The notes beneath the pieces are model-generated. The model was not told the origin of the DNA and did no database searches. It saw nothing but the letters and a program-made list of their open reading frames with translations. Position numbers and translations under genes: made by a program. From Nomia melanderi (lineage: Eukaryota; Arthropoda; Insecta; Hymenoptera; Halictidae), in NCBI RefSeq assembly GCF_051020985.1, contig NC_135010.1, forward strand, positions 1,858,001 to 1,922,000: 64,000 nt of DNA. Reading direction: 5' to 3'. Shown here one piece after another: positions 12,501 through 23,700 of the stretch (positions are counted from its first letter, which is position 1; every line of letters begins with the position of its first letter).

Positions 12501-15500
12501 GATAAATAGAGCTTCGTATAGGATCCAATGCAAGACTAAAAATAATTGAAAAATAGACATTTGAGAATGTAAATGAGATCGAACCATCTTAGCCGGAATT
12601 ACGGTACTACGATTTATTTTATACAGATTGTATTGATCATATTTGATAATACATTTGTATGTTCGATAGTAATACAATGGCATTGTTTCTCTTTATTCGT
12701 TCATTTTCTTAAAGGAGTTATTCAAAAGGTAAACAGAGGAAAACAAGGATTTTAATTATTACGTTTTAACATGTTCACATTGGCATGTACCACCGGTGGT
12801 ATACAGCTGTGTAATTTATAGTATTAAAATACATAAGTAAATTATTTACTAAATTCTTTACTTACATTTACACGCAATTAGCAATTAAAGTTGGAGACAA
12901 CAATAACAAAAGAATGCATTTCAATGTTTTTTTTGCGAATATTGTTATTATTGCGATTACGTTATTATCATGATTAAATGTATAAAAACCGGTCTCGACG
13001 TGAATGCGTTAAAGGGTACATTCAAAGATATCATGTCGTGAAAGATCTAAGTATATACAGAAATATGTGGTATAAAAATATTAGAAAAATTGAGAAATAT
13101 CACAATAAATTTGTTATTCATTACTGCGCTTAATAGATTTTTGTGATTGCCTCAAAATATGTCAGAAGAATTTTAAGTATAATTATGCTTCATTTTGTAA
13201 AAATATTTTCATTTCACAATAAAAAACAAATTCTGTGTTGTAACTTCTTTCATAATTTTCAAACGAACAAGGTCCATTTTATCGAGTAGTATAATTAAAT
13301 TTTATCTGAAACCCTCAATTTGCATAATAAACTAAAGAATATCCGTAAAATTTGTTATACGAAAGATATTTACGATTTTTTGAAAATATTCATCAATTTA
13401 ATCATGAAGAATCTATGAAATCATTCTTTGTAAACAATTTTCATGTCACTTTTATAGTCAGCGCAAAACAAATTTTTAAAGTTGAAAATTTGATTTTTTT
13501 AAAATTAGTTTTCGTAAAAACTGGTTAGTAATGAAATTCAATTTAGTAAATGTGGTAGTTACTTTTTGCATCCTTAAAAATCCTTGTATTATCAATCTTT
13601 TTAATCTATTTACAGAGGACTTATAGTATGAAAATAATATTCAGAAACCGTTTTGTCTGAAACGGTTCATTAACAAGCTGTTTCCTCCTTTCCTTCAAGC
13701 GTGATGCAGTTACCACGTGAACTGACACGATGGTACTTTTCTTATTAACAAGTGCGTTTCACTGTGACAATTCCACTTCGCAACACAGTTTCATCTATAC
13801 GCATTACATTTGTCGTTAATTACGTAGGGAAACTGTACAAGTTATTAAATAAAGCATCGATTAACCAGTGAACTATGTTTGACAACTATACGCATCATCT
13901 GAAAGCTTGAAATGTTACTAATTCTGTCAACGATGAATTTTTCATTTTTTCAGATAAACATGTAATTGTTCTTCGTTTTATTTTGGTTTTTCATTAAAAT
14001 ATACGCTAGCACATTCGTTCTGCGTTTGACGAGTACATACTTCATTTTTTGATTCTACTTACGCAAAACAAGAGACTTTTGAAACTAAATTCCGAAATTA
14101 ACAGGTTAATTGCTCGATAGTTGTAGTGTTAATGTAAGTACGTCTGCCACAAAACATAATAGCTTTCTTGAGCGTCGAATTTTATTCTTCAAAACGCTGA
14201 TATATGTACTTTTTATCTTTCTTTATTTATTTACGATTTCATTTACGTTTCTTTTCTAAATTAAGTAAAATAAGTTAGTATATTTGAGGAATAATAGTCA
14301 ATCTTCGCAGAAATTATCTGCTCTACTCCTGATGTTCAATTAATTATTCATGCGGTGTAGTCCGCTCTGCATTGATATTTCCAGTACGTTGTAATGATAC
14401 GTTTCACACAGTTGATTTTGCGTCAACAACGTACACTAGTGGATCTTCCTGTTTAGAATACGCGTGTATATTCGTGGAATCGTTTAGTATATTGCATTCA
14501 AATAAGTAAATAATTGACCAACCGCCAACATTATAGACCACGAACGTCCTGTCGAAAATTTTACTGTTTAATTTTACAAAACGGCGAGAAGAGACTGCAT
14601 GGACTCTACACCTAAACAAATTTGTAACTGTAGAAGTTAGACTCCCTGAATACCGTTCTCCATGGCCAATTAAATTCTATTAGAGAGTGTATAAATCAAT
14701 ATGCACTGTCAGTCATCAGTTTGAGAATACTTAACCCACTACGTCAAAAATAAGAAATTATGTATCTTACAAGTATATAAAATAAAATAATAGGATATCA
14801 TATATCTTTATATTTTTCTAATTAAAAATTCTTCAATAAAGTTGTTTACAAAAAAATAGAAGTTTTTTTTTTAAATAGATGTATCGGTCCCTAACTTTTG
14901 ATCGGCAATGTACATCGACGTATTTAATATCTTGTATTTTGTTTGTAGTTTTGAAAAGAATTTTATTATTGTGATTCCTTCATATTCTACATACGGCGTT
15001 AATACGATATTCTACGTTTATATTCATATGATTAATAGAATTTTAATGAAATTTAACTTTGGAATAGAAATTAATAGAGTATTAATAAAAATATATTTTT
15101 TTTTTCTGGACACATATTTATCTTTTTAATAACTGCCGGAGAATGTACAAATGCACACAATTTTAATCGATGCTTTAAGAAGGTTTTAGTAATTACCAAA
15201 CAAATTACTTAGGTCCTTCAGGCCTGATTTTTATACAGAATTATATTTACTTATTTAACAAAAATGGACCACCATTCAATGCATCATCAGTAACGACATT
15301 ATTTCGAATAAAATAATGAGAATATACTACCTTTCTGATAGAAATAGACTCAAAGCAAAGGTGTATATGTCACGGTTCAAGTAATTAATCGGTTTATTTT
15401 AATAATAACCGGCCATTATTAATACTAAGCAAATAAAAAGGTCAAAGTGATTAATTTGTAAGGATTTATTATATAAACTGGTAATTATTAATAATTCGCA

Positions 15501-16182
15501 ACTATCTTCAGTAAATGTAAGAAAAGAAGTGTTTCATAAAAATTATCATTTGTAGTATAATGTTACCAATAAATATAATTTTCTCGAAAATTCTTTATGT
15601 AGAAATAAGATAAGTGTGCAATTTTTGTTTCGTATTAATTTATATAAAAACGTTCTATTTTCTGTAGTATAGTTTTGCCACTAAAAATTATTTTATCATA
15701 ACTCCTTTCTGTCCAAAAATTAAGAAATAATTGCTAACCACGTTAAATAATGTACTATAAATTTGTTCATAAATAATACAAAATAATATGAAAAAAAATT
15801 TTCTATTAAATATACCAAGCTACGCAAGTAATTATTAATAACTACCGGTAAATATAATTATTAAGATTTACTATTTATATTTTGCAAAAGATGCAGATAT
15901 TATTAACAATGGCCGGTTGTTATTAATACAAACCATATTTATTATATCGACCGTAACATGTATATGGTCGTCTGTCACAGTTTTGATATTTTGTCAGATA
16001 TCGAAGTAGTAAAACATTGTACGTTATAATGTACACTGGATCCGAAGGGATAAAGGGGTAAATCAAGCGTTATGTTATAAAATAAATCGCTTTCAACTGA
16101 TAATAAAAATTGGAAAATGTAAAGGCTACTTACCGAAAGTCATTAAAATAATCACTGTCGTTAAAGTGAACTGTCCCAGCAT
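6594..16182 (-). CDS. Ly6/uPAR protein 1 (three exons, GPI-anchored)
   Basis: Assembled from exons 16182-16134, 11909-11748 and 6811-6594; the sum is 429 nt, 142 codons plus stop. Exon 1 encodes the signal peptide MLGQFTLTTVIILMTF and stops one base into a codon before gtaag. Exon 2 starts after ttttttacag and supplies DDLWCYSC, the family's opening CYxC. Its donor is probably gtgcgt at 11747, the only one seen that keeps phase 1. Exon 3 starts after gatgcag and holds VRGC, GYC and CSFCNDYACN, then the hydrophobic tail CLGFLLLLTCINVFP. The mature chain has ten cysteines up to the CN pair, as in three-finger proteins with five disulfides, and one NDS glycosylation sequon. It should be a GPI-anchored surface protein. 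Family relatives in flies act in septate junctions and channel control; no orthologue is assigned. The start follows a good context (accaccATG). Introns are about 4.2 and 4.9 kb. Confidence 0.82.
11335..11608. mobile_element. hAT-like palindromic MITE relic
   Basis: The right end, reversed, reads CTAGGGATTGAAAACAGTTA; the left end reads CAAGGATTGAAAAGG. The two halves share CCGAAATAAGT, AACAGTTATGA and ATCAAAACTAA blocks in inverted order. The interior carries AACCGATATAATATCGGTT-like and ccggaatcgaaacc stretches, common in hAT-derived miniature elements. No clear 8-bp target duplication was seen, so the class is inferred. It lies in intron 2 of Ly6 gene 1. Confidence 0.5.
11994..12030. repeat. 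Short dispersed repeat, copy 1
   Basis: GTTGGGAGATGACTTGATGT followed by CTACCGGAAC is nearly repeated at 37405-37440, with few mismatches over about 35 bp and in the same orientation. It may be the conserved edge of an otherwise eroded mobile element. Confidence 0.5.
13861..14109. mobile_element. MITE family B, copy 2 (TTAA type)
   Basis: A 249-bp element from TTAACCAGTGAACTATG to AATTAACAGGTTAA, with TTAA at both borders. It matches copy 1 (5034-5284) along its length. Directly after its right border, at about 14112-14134, is CTCGATAGTTGTAGTGTTAA, which looks like a family-A right end; this suggests nested or side-by-side insertions. Confidence 0.8.
15361..15980. mobile_element. Long foldback element
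   Basis: The left arm (about 15361-15520) and right arm (about 15810-15980) are inverted repeats. GTATATGTCACGGTTC pairs with the reverse of the GACCGTAACATGTATATGG region. AATAATAACCGGCCATTATT pairs with AACAATGGCCGGTTGTTATT, and ACTGGTAATTATTAATAATT with AATTATTAATAACTACCGGT. There is no transposase frame in between. It lies in intron 1 of Ly6 gene 1. Confidence 0.65.
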
Positions 16183-17769
16183 GGTGGTTTTACCTCAAGA
16201 TCTACGCCTGAGGTCTCCTTGTTGCCTCGTTATCTTATCTTCGGTAATAAAAGTGAGAAGTTTGTGAACGTGTTAAGCAAGTAGAGAATATGCACACGAT
16301 TTTTCTTCTACTCAACAAACTGAAGATGTTAACAGTGTTAGGCTTCACTTGTTCAGTGGTTTACGAAGTTAAAATACTGTATTAAAATCATGCTTATAAA
16401 ACAATTTAAAAATAAAGTTAATATTTTTCAAGGTTTTGTAATATTTCTACAAAAATTAAGAATTGTAAACTAACACAGCAAAATATGTTTGCCAATTAAT
16501 TTATACTTCAGTAAGTGATTATGAATTAAATAATATCATGACAATCAGTTAGTCAATTAATTAATTGTAAAACCGTTTATCTTTAGTTACCAGAAATAAA
16601 TGTTCATGTTTCTGTATTTAATTTGTCTTACAGAACTTAATCATGCGTATTTTTGTTAATGTAATAAAGGAAATTAATATGTTTCAAGTTATTCTCCACC
16701 TGCAACCTGTAAATGTCATCATCAGAATTTTATTTAATTGTCCATTAGAATATTATCAATTTTATTGTAACGATTATACAATGTAATCATTTAATATACA
16801 TTTTATTGCTCGTTATAATTTTGGTGCAATGGTTTTATTTGTCCTTGAGAAGCTCGATAGCATAATTTCTTTTTACAGACACCGACCAAAATATCACGAT
16901 TTACAAGCCCGCTCATCCGTTTAATACACACACGCACGTATATGATTGTATATTTAATTACTTATGCTTGCAAGGTCGAGCCTCGATAAATACCCATCGA
17001 TCGCAAATGCATTTCAATAAATACAATAACGTTCAAAATTCATTTTCATTGAAATTACGCAATAACTATATAGACCCCACGGGTTCGGTATACAAAGTTC
17101 CGCGAGCAAACTCGTCGAAAATCAAGAAGTATCGTCTCGAAGCGAATCGAGTCGAAAGTCATACATCCCTTAGGAATCATTTCACGCGCTTAATTTCATA
17201 TGGTTAGTTTGGACGCGCGAGTAAACAAGGTGATACGAAACAATGATCTCAAAACGAACTTAATATTAGTTACTTGGAATCTTTAATTATAGAATTGAAA
17301 ACGTAGAAATTCAATCGCTAATTGCGCTATAACTTTTGAAATCACTTTTAAAATGACTTCTAGATATAATTTTTAAAATTAACTTTTCAAATATCTAGTG
17401 AAATTAACTTTTCAAACAACTTTTAGAACTAACCTAACTTTTCGTGCTGTAACTTTCGAAAAATGTTAGGTCAGAAAACATTTCCAACAATTCTAACGAT
17501 TCGTTGTTGAAATTTTTTAATGTGTACATTCAAGTTCAACTGATAAGTTTCAATGTTTCCCTGAATGAAAGTACAACGATATACGATTTCTTGGAACTAA
17601 GAATAATGACAACTTTTAGGTCCGTTGTTGCGCTGTGTAGCCGTGAAACAACATGAAACATCGATGAACAGTATGTATATGTGTTCGAGTTTTAGAATGC
17701 GCTATGAGATCGATCGTGACACGTCTCCGACGGCGATCGTAGTCAATTTAATAAAGTGGCACGTAAAGG
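16183..17769. other. Spacer between two tandem Ly6 genes
   Basis: Holds the promoter and any 5' UTR of Ly6 gene 1 (minus strand, start at 16182) and the 3' UTR of Ly6 gene 2 (stop at 17770). The part at 16917-17230 and 17600-17770 is less AT-rich than the rest. No third gene is supported, no convincing TATA box was fixed and there is no strong polyadenylation signal close to 17770. Confidence 0.5.
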
Positions 17770-20700
17770 TTACGCCCCGTTGTAAAAGCCACCAAGGATT
17801 ACAGTTCCTAGAAGGAACAACAGAATGACGAAGATTCTGGGTGAGAGGCCAGTGGAAGTATTGCAAGCATCGTGCATACAAAGATCACAATGTTCTAGGC
17901 TGGAGAAGTCGTTGTTCATCTTCCCCTGTATTGATTTGCAGGGATCAATGTTCTCTGCCTTCGCTATCTGGCAGTTTCTCACTACGACCTCTTCTTTTTT
18001 AACTGATAACAAATTAATGAACATGTCTATCAGTAAAACGCTGGTACGCAAAGGCATCTAAATTATTAGATTTTCAACGGAAAAAGAATATATGTAATTT
18101 TCTTTGAAAGCTTTGTAAATTCATTTTTGGCACAAAATAAATTAAAGCTAGTTTTAGTGAGATATAGATATCCACCTTTTATATTTATTACAATCAAAGA
18201 CGTGCGATATCCTCATAAATTAATCATTGTAGAATATGATTGTGAACATGTTTTCTTTGAAAGGAAAATAAGTTCATTTCTAACTAAAAATCGTTTAGTT
18301 TAACGTTTGCCAATACACTTAAGTTGATTCAAACGCAATCTCAATCTATTAAAAATGGAATTATATCACTTTTTTTTTAAAAACGGCTCAAAAATGGACT
18401 TATACCTCTTTTAAAAAAACCGCTCAATTTATGAGAGTATCATATGTCATTGATCGTGTGATTATAAATATAAAAAGAGGATATTTATATCTCACTAAAA
18501 CTACCATTAACTCATTTTTTTCCAAAAATTGATTTACGCTACTTTCGAAGAAAACAATTTAGTTAATCAAAAGAAATTTAGCTGTAAAATGTTATCGCAA
18601 AAATGTTTTCTTTGAAAGTGGAATAAGTCCATTTGTAGCTAAAAGATTGTTTATTTTCTTTAATAATTTTATTAATTATTATTGCGTAATGAAGTTTAAC
18701 AGGTTTATGGTTTTATAAATACTAACCGAATTAATGAACGTTTGCAAGTACTTTTAAAATGATTCAAACACAAATTCTTAAATATCTCAATGTATGGAAA
18801 AATAGATTTACACCGCTTAAAAAAAACAGCTCATATAAATACACAACTTGTAGTCATTGCACTGGTTTCAGTTACAAATTTCAAATCAGCTGTAGTGCAT
18901 ATCAAAAGAATTTCATTTTGTTAATAATTTTATTAATCGTAGGGTTAAGCAAATTGTGTGTTTGTTTCTTACTTAGCAAAAAAATGTTACTCGAAAGATA
19001 AGAAATGTTTTGCTGTGTAAATATCTATTAAGAATTCAGGGTAACGTGTGATTTAACAAATAAAAATAATTAATAATAATAAATACTACATATAAATATA
19101 TATTCTGAAATCGTTTCGTCATAAAACTACTGTCACATTTACGAAAAAATAAAGCGAACGAAGATGCAGATTTTTTTCCTTAATTGTTTTATTTCTAGCC
19201 ATAAAGTGATCAAAATTGATTAGTATACTGAACTAATTTTAAAGACATCTAAATATTCATTCTTAAAGTAAGAATACTGTACAGGGTGTCTCGGAGATTT
19301 TCAGACAAACCTCGCCTACGTGTATATTCTAGAACTAAAAATAAGACCAAATTAAGACAAATATTGTTGTATAATATATAATTTAAAACTGTTTTATTAT
19401 GAAGTTATAATAGAAATATGAAATACGAAATAAAAACGGTATTTCTTTCTCTATTTCAAAGTATCATTCACTTCTAACGGTGCAAGTCTATAGTTACTAA
19501 TTTAATCAGAATACAATATTGTTTGCCCCAATTAATTCAATCCGAGCAGGTATTTCATTGCTGTACTAAATTAAGATGAAGTGTATGTTCCTATGCTTCG
19601 AGAATCATATTTATGTTATAACTTTTTAATAAAGTACTTATGAATACTCAACCATATTGTTAGATGTAGAATACTTTGGCAAAGTTTGTAGATAGTAAAT
19701 CTGATCATTTTTGTTAATTCCATAAAAACGTCGCAATTAAAAGTAACCGTCTCGATTTGAATAATTAAAATACCTTTCTAATAACAAGGTAAGTAAATGC
19801 TTATATTTTCAATAATTAAAGTACCTTTCTAATAACAAGGTAAGTAAATGCTTATATTTTCAATAATTAAAATACCTTTCTAATAACAAGGTATTGTAAA
19901 CAACATATTGTTTAAATGTCGTATGTAAAAACTAAAACAACAATTTTATAAAGAATCCATCTGCTAGTCACGTATTTGAATTATTAATAATCATTCCTTA
20001 TTTATAACAAAAGCATACAGATCACTTATAAACAAAATTTTGCAGTAAAAATTAAGAGTTAAGTAAAACGTTTTTATTCATAAACTAAGGCTATATGTTG
20101 ATCTAAACGAGACAATAAGTATATATAAAAACTTTCTTCTTACTGAAAAAAGCTAAAAAGACTACCCTAAATACTAAGAAAAAGGGAGGGAGGGAGGGAG
20201 ATGTTCACAAAAACTCACTTTTTCTCCACCTAAATAGTTTCTTTGTAAATATTAAGCGATGTAACAACCCTGATTTTAGAAAACATTTTAAAAAGTCTGC
20301 AAATATCTGAATTTCGTTTGCGTTTGCATTACATTTTCTTTCACTTTAAAGAAAATAAACAGCCTTTATTTTCAAAACAAAATTAGTAATAAAAACTATG
20401 TCCAAATCTGTTATCATTAATAATTATAGTGATTTCTTTGTTAAAGATTAAAAACGTAACTTACCTGTTAAAACCATTTTAGCGCAGGCCATCGGTCCAA
20501 CGGCTTGATAATTCCTCGAATGGTCAACATCGAAAATGTGCGATATTACATTCGAAATGTTGTGCTGTTGAAAATTTCGTTGCCACTCGTGCATTTGGAG
20601 AAGAGTACATTCGACAAGTTTGACATTGCCTGCCTTAGGATTAGACACACAGTGTGGATTCGTAAGAGAAGTGCACATGTAGCATTTCAAAGTTTCATCT

Positions 20701-23700
20701 GCAAAATCGAAGAAAATCATTTATATGATACTTCAGTATTTTCGTAATTATTATACTGTAGACGTTTATGCAAAGTTGTATTTTTATACTGAAACAAAAT
20801 AGAATTTTATTTCTTCCATTAATAGGTTTAATCATTTAAAAATATCGAAAGAATGAAATCCCTGAAAACGTCCATTTTATCTTCTTCCTTCTTAACCATT
20901 TTTATGTGCTATATGATATATACTTATCATTAATTGGTGCTTAGTTATTGAAATCTCCATAAATAGCAATTTACAAAAGTATTAGATGAACGTATTAGGT
21001 GTTTCTTATGTAGATTGAAAGCTTATCAATTAAGCAGAAGAAATAAATTAATATAAAATATTAGTAGGTATTGTTTAATATATATTATAGACATTCATAA
21101 AGCTGTAAACGTGGAGATATAGAATTAAACGTACCTAAATGTTAAACCACTTGCAATTTCAATTACACAATATCATTTAGAATTTAACTTCAAATAATAT
21201 TTATTACTTGTAATATAAATTAGTATTGAATAAAGTCATAAATAAAGTTCTAGATAGATTAAGAAAGTTTATAAACATTGTAAAAATAACGTACATTAAT
21301 TAAAATCGAAACTGTACGTTTCAAAATTTTGTATCATACAAATTAGGTACAATAATATAGTATATACAATAGAATGTAAAAATACGCTAGTAGTGAAGTG
21401 ATATTTTGTACCTATTAATTATTCTACTGAAAATATTTATACAAATTCCCACGTTTACAGGCATTGCCATAAGAACAAGGATCAACAAAGAATGTTAAAC
21501 AGACAGAAATTTTCTTAAGATGAAAGTAAAATATACACTACAACCATTATTATTAAGTATTTGTTCCCATATAACACAAATAAATAAAAAGCCGTCGTCT
21601 ATTAATTGTTAAATTATCCTACTTTGTAGTGTTTTCAACACGTTAAATCAATTTATTAATCATAGAAATTGTAACTTTTCGTTAATGAAAAGAAATCATT
21701 TAAATAACTGGTAAAAACAGATATGTAACACTAAAATTATATAACATAAGATTATACATTTCTAAGTATAATTAAATTAAATAAAAACTGTAGCTATTTT
21801 TCTACTCAAATATCTGGTGTACGAATACTTATGACTCACACACAAATAAATATGATCCATAGAATATTCTCTACGAAACAGGTTTTCTGGAAAAATGTGA
21901 GGGCCATTTTTCCAGATTATAGTCCATTTCAATTCAACGATTCTTTGTTTTCCGGGAGGAGTAAATAATCTGCTCCCTCTGGCGCCTGGTAGACGCCTCA
22001 ACAATGTCGGATCCCTTTTGGCCATCACATAATTCTACCTAACCAATACAGTGTTCCAAGGGTCTGTATAAACGAGACTATATTTTCGGTGTCCCTACAC
22101 ATTTGCCTTATATTGAACATGCTTTAATAAATCATAAAAATATACTTTTTTTCAAATATATAATGATGAAATATTAATATAAAACGGTACAAGTTCAATA
22201 AATGTCTTGGAAATTAAGTTACGGGTACGGTAGAAACACTATTGTAAAACTAATATATATTGTGTCCTTAGATTGGTAACGTATGAAACAAAATTTTATA
22301 ATGTTTATAGTACTTAGCAATGTTGGTCTAGTATTTTCTCTGTTAAATGTTAAATTTGAGAAGAAATATTTGAATTATTGAAGATGTTACGTAAATACTG
22401 TTTAAAAGTCTTTAAGGTAGATTGAATGGTATTTATTAGTATGAGTGTAATGTATATCAGTTTTTATGAAATACAATTTCTTTATAACGACACCTGGTAT
22501 GAAACACATGATTTGAAAAGCCTGCCAAAATAAAAGATACGCATTTTTTCAATGAAACTTGCATCAGAATATAGAGAAATTAATGAACATTCATACACTA
22601 ATCGATAACAATACAAAAATTTAAGTGCCTGAAGCCACGACAGAAAATGTAAATAAACTCAAACACAACAAATGAGAAGAATGGTTCCTAGTGTGGAACA
22701 CTTAACAAATTTGTGAAAAAAATTGATTTTTACCGCGAGAAATCAATATTTATTGAATTAAAAATAAAAGGATAAATAAACAAATCTTCCATATTTTTAA
22801 ATTTATATCATATTGATTTGTTTCTTTTTCGTTAAAACGTTGGATACATGAATGACATATCGAAACTCCTATATTCTTTTCTCTGTTATCTTATATATAC
22901 TTGTAATTGCCACCAAAAAATAAAAATATACTATAATATCATACAATGTTAACAAAAAATATACAACTCATATGAAACATGTTGCCACAGAAAAATATAT
23001 TTCAATAAAAAATAATTACTATTCTAGGAATAAAATAAATTTACAGCAAATTGCTACTGAATACTGAGAAACAAACATATTTAATAATAAATAATGAAAA
23101 ACTAATATTTTTTAATCTACCAATACTAAAAAACTTAATTATTATTGGACTTCTCTCTCGGAAAATTTTACATGCTATTAAATACAATAATATTTTGCAT
23201 TCAATAACTTTCTAATTGATGCCCAATTATTGACACGATTGTTTTCCATTGCTAATGCAGTGATTCCCATGGTAATTGTATGCGTTAAGCTACTTATTTT
23301 CCGAAATATTGCAGTGTTCCATATTAAGTGCTGCTCCATATTAGACGTCGTTAACCTACACTAAAAATATCCAAATATACTTCGAGGAATATATACGTAT
23401 TATTTTTCATTCATCTACAAAGAGATTATTTGAATATCCAAATACGTGCTCGAAGGTTTTTCAAAGTTATATACATGTACACGTGTTATAATTCATTAAT
23501 ACTCGAAACGACATATAAAATGTAATTATAAAACAAAAATAAATGTATACTATCGCATCATAACTTCACAAATGTTCTATTTAAAGTTATATTGAAATCG
23601 TAGTAATAAACTTTAATATTATTAGTTAATTATTATCAACGTGTAGTTATTTTCATAACTCACTAATATTTGCATAGATCGTGTAACCAATTCTCACGTA

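Noticed and set aside
14404..14619. Minus-strand frame FVVYNVGGWSIIYLFECN, considered as part of a yellow-like or propeller protein
   Set aside because: No motif specific to those families and no neighbouring exon.
21777..22028. Minus-strand 83-codon frame, less AT-rich than its intron
   Set aside because: Lies inside intron 1 minus side of no exon-consistent structure; no recognised protein, and it does not fit the Ly6 gene 2 reading frame.
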